A stretch of DNA of 64,000 nucleotides from Phoenix dactylifera (Eukaryota > Streptophyta > Magnoliopsida > Arecales > Arecaceae). The first letter of the stretch is position 1. Each line of letters begins with the position of its first letter. The stretch is from contig NC_052394.1 in NCBI RefSeq assembly GCF_009389715.1, positions 21,454,899-21,518,898 on the forward strand, in the 5' to 3' direction. Shown here piece by piece: positions 1-13,577 of this stretch. A program made the position numbers and the translations under genes. The notes under the pieces were generated by a model. It was not told where the DNA came from. It saw nothing but the letters and a program-made list of their open reading frames with translations, and made no database searches.

Positions 1-92
1 TTCGTTTTTGTTGCCGAAACCGTACCGGTGAGCTACGGGTACGGATCGGAACGGCCGGAATCCTTCGGTTCGGGATGGTTCCGCCATCCTTG
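1..92. mobile_element. Right end of a TACCGG-rich hAT-like MITE
   Basis: The first 92 bases are rich in CCGG/GTACC-type words and end in CCGCCATCCTTG. The reverse complement of that end (CAAGGATGGCGGAACC) resembles the terminal inverted repeat of the two complete family members at 6887-7270 and 10423-10913 (CAAGGTCYGCC type). The left end and its target duplication lie outside the window, so the 8 bases that follow (cacctacc) cannot be confirmed as a target-site duplication. Confidence 0.55.
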
Positions 93-914
93 CACCTACC
101 TATCACCCCAACTCTTGGCTGCGCTATGGCCTCCAGTGTGCCACCTTTAGGTCCTCAAGACATTGTGACTAAAAAGGTATCACTGACAATCACTTATTTT
201 CTGGTGTTGATTGAAGAGAAGAATCATGACATCGCACACAATTTGCTGTCCAAACTCCAAAGAGATATATTAGTCAAGTATTGTCCAAGTGCTTATTCAA
301 TCATATTGGACAATGATTAGATTGCTTGGTTTTTCAGGTGCCCTGCTGCTTGCTTTGTTCTGTTCCTGAAAGGTTATATCAAATTGATTTTTGTGTATCT
401 TTGTATGAGGGAAGGATTGAGCACTTTTTGCAAGCTTGCATGCATTTGTTGATAGAAGCTTTTACTTTAATCTGTCTGTGAGAATGTGTCTCAGAAAACA
501 TGCTTTAAACAAATTATATCAAATTAATAGCTGCCAGTGTGCTCTATTTACCTAGCAGAAGGCTATTGTTGCTGCTCAAAGTGAAGTGCTGCAACATTTA
601 GTGCATGATTTGCACTTATACTTGTGACATGACAACTGCAGAAAATGTATAGGACAATGGTTTTTTCATTGTTAGTGAGACCATGTTGAATACATTTTCC
701 GCTCCAACGACCAAATAATCAAATGCATTTGACTTACATATGCTTTTCCTTTACCTATATTTTAGAAGCACGGGGATCCAAACATTACAAGGCACAGTAA
801 CAGAACGAACTGTTAACATTTTTCCCTCATGATGAGTCCCTATATATTTTGTAGATAATGTTTTACGTTACAAAGAATAAGTTGCCTAGCATAACTTTCT
901 ATGATTTTTCCTAG
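93..914. other. Intron sequence of the V-ATPase subunit a gene
   Basis: AT-rich sequence with no convincing exon. It ends in a good 3' splice site (ttttcctag) directly before the first visible VHA-a1 exon. The 81-codon open frame at 75-320 starts inside the MITE and resembles no family known to me, so I treat it as chance. Confidence 0.6.
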
Positions 915-3900
915 GTGTCATCACGTCTCTCTGAATTAGAAGCCACTCTGGATGCTGGAATCCGTCATAGAAATAATGCTCTAGCTTCCATTGGGTCTCA
1001 ACTATGGAAGTGGACTATCATGGTAATCAGATTACTCTTAGACATTTATTCTTCTTGTACTGCATCCTCTTCTTCTGTTGGTTTACTACATGATAGTTGA
1101 ATTTTGTTCATTTTAGAGTTCCAAGGACTGTATAACCATTTAGTGAATCATCTGTGACCACCCACCCTGCACCCTCCCTGCCTGTTATTTGAGTGAAACA
1201 TGCATTTGTAATTTTCAAGACATCCTTTTCAGGTAAGAAAGGAGAAAGCTGTATATGATACATTAAACAGGCTCAATTTCGATGTGACAAAAAAATGTCT
1301 TGTTGGAGAAGGCTGGTGCCCTGTATTTGCAAAACCTCAGGTCATACTTCTGCCACTCTAGTATTTTCATATTTGTTTAGAAATCAGATGACACTTTTCT
1401 CCAATTTGTTTCTGTTGCTACAGATCCAAGATGCCTTGCAGCGTGCAACAATCGATAGCAATTCACAAGTGGGGATTATATTTCATGTGATGAATGCAAT
1501 AGAATCACCGCCTACATATTTCAGAACTAATCGGTTTACACATGCATTTCAGGAAATTATTGATGCATACGGGTTTGTCTTTGAAACCATAGGAGAAGAT
1601 TATTTTGCATATGTATTTTTGTTCTGGAAATACATCTCAGTAAATTGCAAAATTCTTGAATGATTTGATTCCACAAGAATTAATGCTTATTTCAGTGAAG
1701 ACTGTGTCAATGCACTACTGCATCTTGACATAGTGAAGTGCTTTATTGATGTCTTTAGATATATATAAAGTACATTTTGCTGTCCTGCATCTTATACTTT
1801 TATTCTTTCAAGACTTGTTATCATACATTTTACTCGCTAAGTCATAATACCTGCTTCAGAATTTGTGTTGCTGATGTGAAATTTTTTTCCTTATGCTACC
1901 TCAGTTTTGCTGTGTCCAACTTCACCTGCCTTGAGACAATTATATACATTATTTATCATTGTTAATATTTTTTGATGTAACCCTTTAATATCTGCTTGTA
2001 TAAATGACAATACAATAATTTTATCATTTATGCATCTTCATTTAATTCACTTCCACTCTCATAAATGGAAAGAGTATTGAAGAAGTTCTGGAAAGAGTTT
2101 TAAAGTGAGTTTAAAATCAAACCATCCATTTTGATTTATATACCATCAGAAGAATAACAATCCTTTGCTTTTATGGAGAATTATGGATTTTCATTTTTCT
2201 TTTCTGTGGATTTGCTACTATTTGCAGATTGCATGCCATTAAGGGTTCCATCATCTTTCTGTCCTTGCATTCCAAAAGATAGTGCAATAAACAGAATGTC
2301 ACATCAACAGTTTAATAACTCAAATAGTTGACTAACCAACTCAAATGCTTCTTGGAATTTCTTCACATATAAACATTAACAAAAGAGACATGGAAAAACA
2401 TGGATGGGCAATGTCCAAGCCATGTTAATTGGATTTGGAGGGTGTGCCATCAACCATGATGATAATCTTTTTCGGAACTATGTGATCTGAAAGAAGAATA
2501 TACTGCCTGATTCACTAGGTGTATGGTCAAGACTGCAGTGTCGATTACTTAAGCAACCAATTGCAAGTTAAATGAATCATAACACTTGAATGGAGAAGAG
2601 CATATCTTGTCATAGATGCAGGAACAATAGTTGCTGATGGCTGGCTTTATAGAAGATTGTTTATCTTGGCATACTTCTTCAACAGTATTGCATGGTTTTT
2701 GAAAAGGATTTGGTCGTTATGTGCATTATCATTGCAGTTATACTTGATCAGCTCATGATAAATTTACAGGAAGATGCTGACAAGTATTAACAGTTTGTGA
2801 AACCACAATGAGTAAATATGTGGTTTGCAGCCTTTAGCTCAGCCTTCCTCAGGCAGAGCTTCATGACCACCATAGTTATCACCTCTTTTGCTTGGTTCTA
2901 TCATCATGGCCTGGTGAAGGAACAATAGTTGCTGATGGCTGGCTCTATAGAAGATTGTTTATCTTGGCATACTTCTTTAACAGTCTTGCATGGTTTTTGA
3001 AAAGGATTTGGTCATTATGTTCATTATCATTGCAGTTATACTTGATCAGCTCATGATAAATTTACAGGAAGAGGCTGACAAGTATTAACAGTTTGTGAAA
3101 CCACAATGAGTAAATATGTGGTTTACAGCGTTTAGCTCAGCCTTCCTCAAGCAGAGCTTCATGACCACCATAGTTATCACCTCTTTTGCTTGGTTCTATC
3201 ATCATGGCCTGGTAAAGTGTCTTGAGTGTACTTGTCAATGAGTGAAGTTGTTAATGTTTGATAGTGGTGCCACAATTGGGAACTGAATAAACTTTGTATA
3301 TTGCTGGCACATCCTTCTAAGCCAAACCTGAGCCAAAAACTTGTCCAAATTCTGCTTTTTGGCTCGAGAATTTTTGACTACATCTAATTCTTGGTATTCC
3401 CTTTGTACTTCCACGTCATTAGTCAAGGTTAGGTTCAATTGATGATTCTTATTTTGCATTATTGTCAATATCTCAAGTAAATAACATTTCCAAGAAATAT
3501 TATTTTCTGTTCCATGCATGTTCTAGAAGGCATATAGGATTCCCTTCATCTTTACTAGCAACCTGGCGCATGGAATGTATATATTAAAAAATATTAATTA
3601 AATATAAAGGGAATGTATGAGGGATGGAGATGGAAGGTTTTGTATTAAAATACAGGCTCTGATCATGATCTATCTTTAAAGTTGCAAGATATTAAATCTT
3701 TTTCAGTTATTTATTTTTGCAAGATAATAGAAAATCAAAAATTGGGACCATAGAAAAGGAAAGGGTATAGAACTTGTTCCTTCTTTACCCATGTGGATAG
3801 GAATGACTGATTTCTTGGGAGAAGGGTACTAATTGATTGCAACTTAGATACATGGGTGCGAGAAATATTTAATTAAGCACTCCACTTAGCAGTGTGGGGC

Positions 3901-6900
3901 AACATATCCGCGAACACTTATATGGGCCAGTGCAGATGGAGGGGGTTAAAGCTGATAGATTGGTTGGATGTGGTTTTCGGATGAACCCGATACAAATATT
4001 AATAATGTTAATAGTTTACTTGTGTTATAACTATTTTATTAGGTAAAGATTAAGCATACATTGTTTATTGTATTATCATTAATATTGCTATTATTTATCC
4101 AAAAATATATTTATCATTATTGTTTTTCTTTGTTATATTTAACATATTTTATGTATTTAAAAAGTTAGAAGATATTAGTAGTGTGTGCATCTGCATATTC
4201 TGCCTGCACACTGTATATCTGCTTTGTGGTTGCTTGATTGCGCACATATCATAACTGCGTTTTAAAACACCATGTAGGTAATTTATGACTAAAGGGATCT
4301 TTTGTCCAAAAAGTTGAGAACAGAAAAATGTAGAATAATATTTAATATTTAGTACCATCTTTTTAATTCAGTATAGGAAATTGCAATCACATTGGTTGAG
4401 GACCTATACTATTTTGGGGCAATCTCATAATTTTAGGTAAATTCCCATTGCTTCTGCTTTTGAGAAAACTATTTTTCACTCCTATGCAGGAAGCTTCAGG
4501 CCACACTTATTAGGTAATGTGTTCCCAAGAACACGGGAACATGTTCCTCCCAAATATTATGGAGTCTCAAATTTGTACATTCTGCCTTTTTATATGACTT
4601 TATAGTAAGCATGTGTGCATGTTTGGTGAGGACTGCATGAATGTGATCCTACAAGGACGGCAACTTGTTAGACTGCTTGCACCTTGACAACTCATAACTT
4701 TAATCCTTAGTAATCTATGCCATTCATTTTGTATCTTATAATGGGTACAATTTATACAACATGGATACAAGCAAGATATGATAAATGTTAAGTTAATACT
4801 GTGATTATATCCACTTATGGATCACCTTTTAGTATATTATTTAATGTTTTTTTGTACACAAACAAAACAAATATGTATTTCATATGACTATTTCTTCCTT
4901 CTTAGGTGCTTCAAGCACTTGAGTTTTTGTAAATGGACATCTTCCCATCTCTACACTGGCTTCTGCTCCCCCTTCCCCCTTGTTTTCCCGCATTATGCTG
5001 TTGAGGTTGAGGGATTACTTATTATCAACTAGCTAAGATGCATTATTCTACTATTATATTTGTATTTATTCAATTAAAACACTGTTCGGTTATTTAATAG
5101 TTCACTTTATACAACCTATTTTATCCCATGGATTTCATATCCAGCATGGCTAAATTGAAGTAGTGTTTTAAGGGAAATTGCTATTTAATTACTAACAAGA
5201 TATTTTGCTAGTGCAATCTGGATACTGTTGATATGTTCCAGTATTTTATGTCGATGCCTGATCTAGCTAATGTTGAATTGTTGATTGGTCCTGCTTCAAA
5301 GCTGAAATTGGTAAATTAGGAATTCATTGTGTTAGAACTTGCCTGTCTTACTCTGTAAGAACACTTGCCTGCTTCTCTCTGATAAATTAAAGTAGAAAAT
5401 ATCTAACATGCTAGAGAAAGAAATCTTTTATATGGCCAAGTGAAACTATCTTGGTCCTGTGATAATGCTTAGTTTAAATAGCATTTGCATGAACTGTAGA
5501 AAAAATTACAATGACCTACTCTTGCTTAAGCAATTCAACTATGTTTGTAGTGTGAATTCTGCTTGCTCTGTCTTTTGTTAGGGAAACAAGTTTCTGAGTT
5601 ACTAATTCAACTATGTTTTGTGCAGTGTTGCTAGATATCAAGAAGCAAATCCTGCCGTGTATTCTGTCATTACATTTCCTTTTCTTTTTGCTGTCATGTT
5701 TGGAGACTGGGGCCATGGAATATGTTTGTTGTTGGGATCATTTTTCCTTATTGTTCGTGAGAAAAAGTTTGGTTCTCAGGTGTGTATGGACATGCATTTT
5801 TCTTCATTAAATTACTCAAAAGAGACCTTACATTCTACATGAATTCATGCTTGTAGTTGTAGTCCTTTTGGAAGTATTCTAAAGCTGTAGTAGTTATTGC
5901 AGAAACTTATATTATGAAATGGAGAAATACAGTGCACTGCATATGATTGTAAAATCTGATTTCCAGTTTTACAAAACCTAAAATAAGGTTTTGTAATTTT
6001 CTGTTTCTTTAAAACTCATTGGTAATCTTATAACTCTTAATGGTAAAAATAAATAAACAATGACTAACAATATTAGTTCCAATTATTCCCAATTTTTTAT
6101 TTCTATAACTAGTGGATACTTACTATTTACAGTGCGCATTTGAAAATTGAAAGATGTTGTTCATAATCCATGTAGCAATTATTTCTCTCTGTTCTGTTTA
6201 TCTATTTAGTTTCATGTTAAAATATGTGGAAAATTTGGCAAGTGCTTTTACCTACTCCTTTAACTGGGTAATGTTTACAATTCTCACTCGATAAGTTGTA
6301 TGTGAATTGTTTCTCAGAAACTTGGCAGCTTTATGGAGATGGCATTTGGAGGGCGCTATGTACTCCTTTTGATGGCACTGTTCTCTATCTATTGTGGATT
6401 AATATATAACGAATTTTTCTCTGTCCCATTTCGCATCTTTGGTGAATCTGCTTATAAATGTCGGGATACCACTTGCAGGTACGATAATCTCTGTTGAATG
6501 TTTCCCATCTTTATATGGTATAGTTCAGTATTTAAAACTAAATATTTAGTTGCAAGCTTAGTAGTATTTATTATAGACTTCTTATCTGCCTTATGATTTT
6601 AATACCAAGCCTATAGCTTCTATTTCTTTCAAAAAAATTCTCAATATTTTCATGGGGTCATTTTTTATAAGATGGACTCGAAATGCCATAAATGCATCCT
6701 ATGCCATTGTGCTGCTCTAGCCCGCCGTTTAATTAGCAACATAAACCTGAGGTATTCTAGTACCAGTCATTGCAATAACACAACAATGAGCAGAATAATC
6801 CTTGTTCCTAGTAGAATTAAGTCAATATTTAACAGACTGCTACACATCATTTAAATACTTTCAACTGAAAATATATTTGGTGATACCAGCGTATGCCGAA

Positions 6901-8256
6901 CCGGCCGGTACGGGCCGGTACAAACCGGTCCGGCCAGCTACCGGTACGCCGGAGCTGTGGAAACCGGTACAGGCCGGTTCCTTGCCGGAGACGAAGAAGA
7001 GGAGGAGAAAAAGAGAGAGCGCGGGGAAGAGAGGGAGGGAGCCCACCTTCGGCCGCCATCGGAGAGCCGCGGAGGGGCGTCGGAGGCCGGTGGGGGGCGG
7101 GCTGGGCTCCCTCCCTCTCTTCCCCGCGCTCTCTCTGGTTCTCTTCTTCTTCCCCGGTTCCGGCGGGGAAGAGCTTCCCGGTTCGTACCGCCCGGAGCAC
7201 GGTACAAACCGGCCCGTACCGGTCCGGTAGGCAACCGGTACGCCTACCGGACCCGGTACGGCGGACCTTGGGTGATACCGATAAGTTACCTTTTTGTAAT
7301 TCTAAAACTAACACAATTACTATTAGATATGTATTAATTTGTTGCATCAATGTCACACAAAAATCAGTAATTTGTTCTTATCCTCAAATAGAAAAAAATT
7401 GCACCACCCAGTACTAGAATTTCTGTATACACAAAGTTGTTCAGCATAGTGAAGTCACAGGATTGAGGTGTCTGTGATCTGCCTAGAGATGTACCCCAAA
7501 GAATGGCACTTTTAGGACTGACAGTATATATGATGACCACAAGGTTCCAACTGTATTTTTTGGTATCTTGGCTTTATAGTACCTGTAAGGGGGGAATACA
7601 AGAGAAATATTTGCAATAAAATTAAGGCAGCGTGATTTAAGTGGAGAAGCATCTCTACAATGGCTTAGGATTGTTGTGTGCTAATCAGACTTGAGGTAAT
7701 TAGACTTGATGAATATTTTATAGGACTGTTTAGTTCCATCTATAAAATCATCAAACTAAATGGAGAGCTCTCTTTTTGTTGGGCATACTGGTTAGAAAGT
7801 TGGGAGATTGTTGTATATAAAATTGCATGACTATGATGAGAATGTTCAGAATCATAATTGCAAATGAAAGAATCAGGCTTCATCAGCGTGTGAAAGTTTT
7901 TGTAGATTAAACAACTTGCAGGATCATTGGCAGAGTGGGTATATGCTTAGCATGATTTATCAACAGTTATTTGGCATAATAATGAAATATATTTAATTCC
8001 AGCTGATTCATATGAAAGAGCAAATAAGTATATGTGTTGGCCTAATGTTATAGATGGTTTGTACCTGTGAGCCTGGTCGAATTCAACCTGTTAGAAGTCT
8101 GATGGTTTATGTGCAATGTGGGTTGTCTATTGGTCAAGCTCAATCAACCCATATATAGCTGGGTTAGGTTACAGATAGTTGAATTGCCATGTCATTGTCA
8201 TATGGTAGGAGGGGAAGGATGACATGCACTGAAAGCATACACATGTTGAGTCTTGA

Positions 8257-8305
<49 letters not shown>

Positions 8306-11300
8306 CGCTCGCTCGCTCGCTTGCTCGATCTTGCTCTCACTCTCACCACACACACGGAAGTCTTGCAATGTTTCACAAGGTCAAGATTGGATTCATTAAT
8401 GTATTAAAGAATGCAAGTTTTGTATTTTGGATTCTTTCACTTTCTTTCCCAAACTAATCTTAACAAAAAATCCTACTGAGTCCCTCTCTAGCCTTTTTCT
8501 CTCCTCATCTCAAAGACATTAAAAAATTAGGAGAATAAAGAAATTAGCATGCCTAAAAATAGTCAAGATTCTTTTAATCATCTCATCTTACAATGCATAC
8601 AGACACCTCTCCTTTATCATTATTGAATTGGGTTACATCTTATCTTACCGTAACTGTTTAAATTGGAATTACAGCTGTCCATTAATATCAAAAAATATGC
8701 ACTTCTTTTGTCTATAAATGTTCTCCTTTCCATCAATATCTCATTTTATGTATGCATCATTTTCTTCCTCCTCTTTCTTGTCAATTGATAGCAACAGAGA
8801 TATCATGACTAGGAAATATTGATGCTGTAAGTTTTGCCTGGGAAACATGAGGTTGTGACTTAGGTCCACGAAGGAGATGTATAACTCAACAATCAGGGGG
8901 CTTCTCTAGCTTGATTCATACCACCTATGTGTACGGTAGTTTTTTTCCTCTAGTCTTTGCAGAATTCCAATCTAACTTTGTCTAGTCTGATTTGCCACTT
9001 GGATTCCACGTCATCTCCTTGTCTAGACATACTGGCTGCTTATTTTGATGATACTAATCCCTGCAAGCGCAGCGCTATCGATTTTGAACTCTACTATCAC
9101 CCCAACCCCCCACCTCACGGAATGTCCTGAACCCTCTGTCCTTTGAGTTCGCTTGTCCAACCAGCTTCTATTTTCAGAAAATGGGTACAACATAGTGGCT
9201 TGGGTGTGGGTTAGTAGGTTCAAACCGCCAAAGCTACATGCCTCATGTATCTTTGGCAAAAACATATGGGTCCTCAAAAACATCACCGAGAATTTTAAAA
9301 AGTTTAAAATGGGTCCACCCTAAGCTAATGATGGCAAAATAGGAATTTTCTTTCATAAAAACACCAACCCACTACGCCCTTGCAAACCAGATCTCAGACA
9401 TGGCTTTGAGCTTTTCGAGAGGCTGTGTGGGTGCTGAGTAGCATTACTCACATCTTATAGTTGCTTATCATTTAAATTATCCATATAGGCCAAGTAAGAA
9501 TTGCTTTTGATTTTAATTATGATGTTAACTCTGTGTTGTACTAATTATAGTAGTCTAATCTCTTGAAGTTTACATATAATGATTTACCAATCTTCTTTAA
9601 TTCATTTTTTACTTATGGGTCCTGTTAATCATTTCTATCCATCGTTAGTACATGTACACATTTTATATCCAGCCTTTAATCTTTAATTTGTTAGTGGGAT
9701 CAACACTTGAGCTGAACTCCCAAGGCATCCATCAACCTCATTATCTTAAATGGTGCGCCAATGTCTGATTGGAGGTCAACTGGGTAGTGAGGAATTAAAC
9801 ATTCGAACTTTTTGAAAAATGCTGATGGTCATACTTCATATCATTGCTCAGTTCACCGATTCTATGTGGTAGTAGATGATTTGCAGAATGGTATCCCGGG
9901 CCCACCTGAGACCACCTACACCTGGTGTAGCATGCTAATCCCTAATTGCCAAATTGGGCTGGTGATCTAAGTGGTGATTGGAGGTATGATCTGTAGCAGC
10001 ACTATAAGTTCTCATACAGCAGCTGACAAATCCTAGCAAAAATAATTTACAGTCTTATTTCCTAGCATTAACAAGTAGAGATTTACTATTTATGCTCGGC
10101 TAAAATAAATCTTGTCCACTAATATCTTGGTGAACTATTGGAATAGGTGGGTAGGTTGATGATTGAGATGGAGAGATTTTAGAAAATTTGATGGAGAAAA
10201 TTAATATAAAATGCATGATTGTTGATTAATGCAAGCAATCTCCTTAACAAATGCTCCTAGAGAATCCATTAGAATATTCTTGTATTTATATGCTGCATAT
10301 TATTAGCATTATTTGCAGCCTTTGCAATAAATTCTGAACATTGTTAGCAACTATTTTACCAATGTCATCTCTTGAACTGAGGGATGCGAATAAGAAGATT
10401 TTCTTGAGATTTGAATATGACCCAAGGTCTGCCGAATTGGCCTAAACCGGCCGGTTCAACGCGTACCGGTACTGGCCCCAACCGGTACGGTTCGACTGTA
10501 AAAATGGTTCCGGCCCTATAGGGGTGGAACCAGCCATTTTTCGCTGTGTACCAGTGCGAACTAGGTCGGTTCGCACCGGCCCAAGCGCGGCACGCGGGGA
10601 AGAGCGCCTACACAGGCTAGCAGCCCGCGTGGGCCATTTAATGCCAATGCCACTCTGGCATTTAACATGTCCGCGTGCCGACACGCGAGCGGGGAATCCC
10701 GCGCCTAGCTCCGAGCGATTTCCCGCTCAAGGAACCGCGGCTGCGGCCGGTTCCCTAGCAGGGAATCGCGCCTGCACGCGGTTCACCACACAAGCTGGCA
10801 GCCTCCAAGGACTTTTTTTTTTTGCGTCCGTATGCGCGTCTGCTCTGTTGGCCAATTCGGTACCGGTACCGGTGCCCACCAGTATGTCGGTACAATCGGT
10901 CTGGTAGACCTTGATATGACCACATTGGGGACAGAGAAATATGGAGCGTCTGTTTTTGAAATATAGCAGGTGATGTTCTAGAAGGTCTCAATAGACTATT
11001 GTGGAAGTAAGAATTCAACTGCTCTCCACATGATTCAAGATCAGTAGATGTCACAGCATTTTTTAAGTGCATATTGTTATAACTTGAATTGTCTGAGATC
11101 TTTCTCTCTCTCTACCACTCCCATTTCTTCTACTTTATGTTGGGATGCTTCTGTTTTCTTTTAGATAATTTCATTCTTCCAAGCTTTTTTTCACAGTTCT
11201 AATATCATACGTTTATTTGTTGTCTATTTCACCTACCCATTACCTGCCTTTTTTCTTTTCCTATCTATTGTTCTACATCTTTTTAATGATTCTCTCTTAT

Positions 11301-13577
11301 ATTTCTGCCATGTTACAGTTTGGTTTTGATTTCTTTCAAAAGTTTAAATCTATCCCCCTTGAAAAGAAATCTGATATATAGCGAGTAATTTAAATAATCT
11401 GAAACTTTGTTCCTGTATGCTCTTAGATGTTTGAAATTTAGGTTTCCTACTAAAAATCATCATTTGAATATCTAAAACTGATTCAGTGTCCTTCAGTGAT
11501 GCACGCACTGCTGGTCTTGTAAAGTACCGTGATCCATATGCATTTGGGGTGGATCCAAGATGGCGTGGGAGTCGTTCTGAGCTACCCTTTCTGAACTCCC
11601 TCAAAATGAAGATGTCCATATTGCTTGGTGTGTCTCAGATGAATTTAGGTATCATATTAAGTTACTTTGATGCAAAGTTCCATGGAAGCTCCCTTGATAT
11701 AAGGTATGCTTCAATTATGCTTGCAAGTTCTGTCTGTGATGTTGCCTACTTACAAAAGACTGAACAATAGTTCCATGTTACTTTTGTTAGGTATCAGTTT
11801 ATACCACAGATGATCTTTCTCAACAGTCTCTTTGGTTACCTTTCACTCCTCATTCTCATCAAGTGGTGCACAGGATCTCAAGCTGATTTATATCATGTGA
11901 TGATTTATATGTTCCTGGACCCAACAGGTGATCTTGGTGAAAATCGGTTGTTTTGGGGTCAGAAACCACTGCAGGTTTATTCATTACTCCGATCTCTTTT
12001 ACGTGCAAATATTGCTCTGCCTTTTTCATTAAACTTGGCCAGTTTCTTGCAGATTTTGTTATTGCTTCTGGCTATTGTGGCAGTTCCTTGGATGCTCTTT
12101 CCAAAGCCTTTCATCCTAAGAAAGCTCAATACGGAGGTATATTGGTTGCTTCCTTTGAAATCTTTGTTGCTGCTTGATAGTTATTACATTTGAATTCATC
12201 TTAAAAAAAGAACTTGCAACTAAATGTGTAAGGTAATACATTGAGAAAACATTTAGAAAATCTTGAGCTGATGCTGAATAGTTGGGACAAGGCTTGATGT
12301 TTATGGTTCTTGAGCAACTTCCGTTGGAAATTAACTGCAGCTAAATACTCTTTGCTTAATGTGTATCATCAGATATCCTTTTCTTTTCACATATCCTTAT
12401 ACAAAGCCTTGATTATTTACATGTTATAGTTACATTTTCTTCTAGTGTTCTTGCCTGCAAATTAACTCAGGCACATCGCTTGTGGTAAATTTTGAGTGTG
12501 ATGCGTTGCTTTTTTCCATATTCAAATGTTAAATTTTCTTAGTCCTTGACCTAGTAGGTATGCTTGTATGGTAACAAACTACTCCAGAACAGCTATAATC
12601 AATGAAAATTGGGAAAAAAGAAAAATCAAGGACATGTACCTTTGAAGATTGTGCGACACATATTTATGCTTTTTATAAAATGTTATGCAGAGATTTCAAG
12701 GCCGTACCTATGGCATCCTAGGGACATCCGAGATGGATCTTGATCATGAACCTGATTCTGCAAGGCAACGTCATGATGATTTTAATTTCAGTGAGGTATT
12801 TGTGCATCAGATGATTCATTCCATCGAGTTTGTTCTTGGTGCAGTCTCAAACACTGCATCATATCTTCGACTTTGGGCTCTCAGGTATGTTACGTCAGGC
12901 TTTTGAATACCACATCATATATTGCTTGCATCTAATCTAATATATATTATTTACCATTTTTGTTGGTTTTTTCTAATGTTCAGCCTTGCACATTCAGAGT
13001 TGTCAACCGTTTTCTATGAGAAAATACTACTCCTAGCTTGGGGGTGAGTTTAACTTCAATATCTTCTTATCTTAATTATTTGGTACTGTTTCTAGTTTTA
13101 TAGGATGTACAATTTCTGTGTTATTTTTTTTAACAGGATCTTCCCTTATGAGAATTACTTTTTAGGAGGATCTTTAGTTTTCAATGAGTTTTCCACACAA
13201 TGTGTAGATTTTTCTGCTAGACTATATGTCCATCTCTTGAACTTCTGATCAGCAATTACATAAAATACACTCAGAAAGGCCACTAACACACTTCTTGGAA
13301 AACTGGATCATGAACTCTCTAGTGCTCTAATATTTAGCGTGAAATTCAATCTAATAAGATTATTGTCTGCAGGTATGACAACCCTATCATCCGGATAGCT
13401 GGGCTCACAGTTTTTGCTTTTGCAACAGCATTCATATTGCTCATGATGGAGACACTAAGTGCCTTTCTTCATGCTTTGCGTCTACATTGGGTTGAATTTA
13501 TGAGCAAGTTCTATCATGGTGATGGTTACAAGTTCAGACCCTTTTCATTTGCCTCCCTAGCAGATGAGGAATATTGA
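915..13577 (+). CDS. VHA-a1: V-type proton ATPase subunit a (VHA-a1 type), 5'-truncated by the window edge
   Basis: This is the membrane subunit a of the V0 sector, which provides the proton half-channels for acidifying the TGN and vacuole. Visible exons are 915-1022, 1233-1340, 1424-1572, 5626-5779, 6318-6478, 11497-11703, 11791-11974, 12053-12136, 12691-12884, 12984-13043 and 13373-13577. All junctions are GT-AG and keep one frame, giving about 540 residues. Family blocks appear in order: RFT-type cytosolic block [82 protein letters not shown], and [15 protein letters not shown], which carries the arginine essential for proton transport in yeast Vph1 (from family knowledge). The RFQGRTYG and [14 protein letters not shown] segments resemble the TGN-type a1 isoform more than a2/a3. 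The N-terminal cytosolic exons lie upstream of the window. Introns 1573-5625 and 6479-11496 are unusually long and hold repeats. Confidence 0.95.
2621..3213. repeat. Tandem duplication, two copies of about 298 bp
   Basis: Copy 1 (2621-2918) and copy 2 (2919-3213) share the whole block from aacaatagttgctgatggct to catggcctggt, offset by exactly 298 bases, with only scattered substitutions (e.g. gtatt/gtctt, gcagcc/acagcg). It lies inside the 4-kb VHA-a1 intron. Neither copy carries an ORF I recognise. Confidence 0.9.
6887..7270. mobile_element. hAT-like foldback MITE, 384 bp, in a VHA-a1 intron
   Basis: The element is flanked by a perfect 8-bp duplication, ggtgatac, at 6879-6886 and 7271-7278; 8-bp duplications are typical of hAT transposons. 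Its ends are CAGCGTATGCCG and, reversed, CAAGGTCCGCCG. The body is GC-rich with many CCGGTAC words and is a long inverted repeat. A purine-rich arm at about 6984-7053 pairs with a pyrimidine-rich arm at about 7102-7160, including a perfect stretch of about 30 bases around GCGCGGGGAAGAGAGGGAGG. The long open frames on both strands here (up to 174 codons) are by-products of this composition, not genes. No transposase is encoded. Confidence 0.85.
8262..8325. repeat. Compound microsatellite (TC)n followed by (GCTC)n
   Basis: About 20 TC units run into roughly five GCTC/GCTT units, within the 5-kb VHA-a1 intron. The 60-70 codon open frames across it on both strands are simple-sequence artefacts. 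Confidence 0.95.
10423..10913. mobile_element. hAT-like MITE, 491 bp, same family as 6887-7270
   Basis: The flanking 8-bp duplication atatgacc is perfect at 10415-10422 and 10914-10921. The terminal inverted repeat is CAAGGTCTGCC on the left and CAAGGTCTACC (reverse complement) on the right. The interior has the same ACCGGTACC/CGGTTC words as the copy at 6887-7270 but a different middle, so it is a diverged family member. It encodes no transposase. It sits in the same 5-kb intron as the 384-bp copy. Confidence 0.85.

Noticed and set aside
6802..7417. Overlapping 126-174 codon open frames on both strands
   Set aside because: They lie in the GC-rich foldback MITE, are Arg/Pro/Gly-rich in every frame and have no splice or family support; they follow from inverted-repeat composition.
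10442..11072. Open frames of 80-127 codons on both strands
   Set aside because: They overlap the 491-bp MITE and its flanks, and the translations are low-complexity TACCGG-derived sequence.
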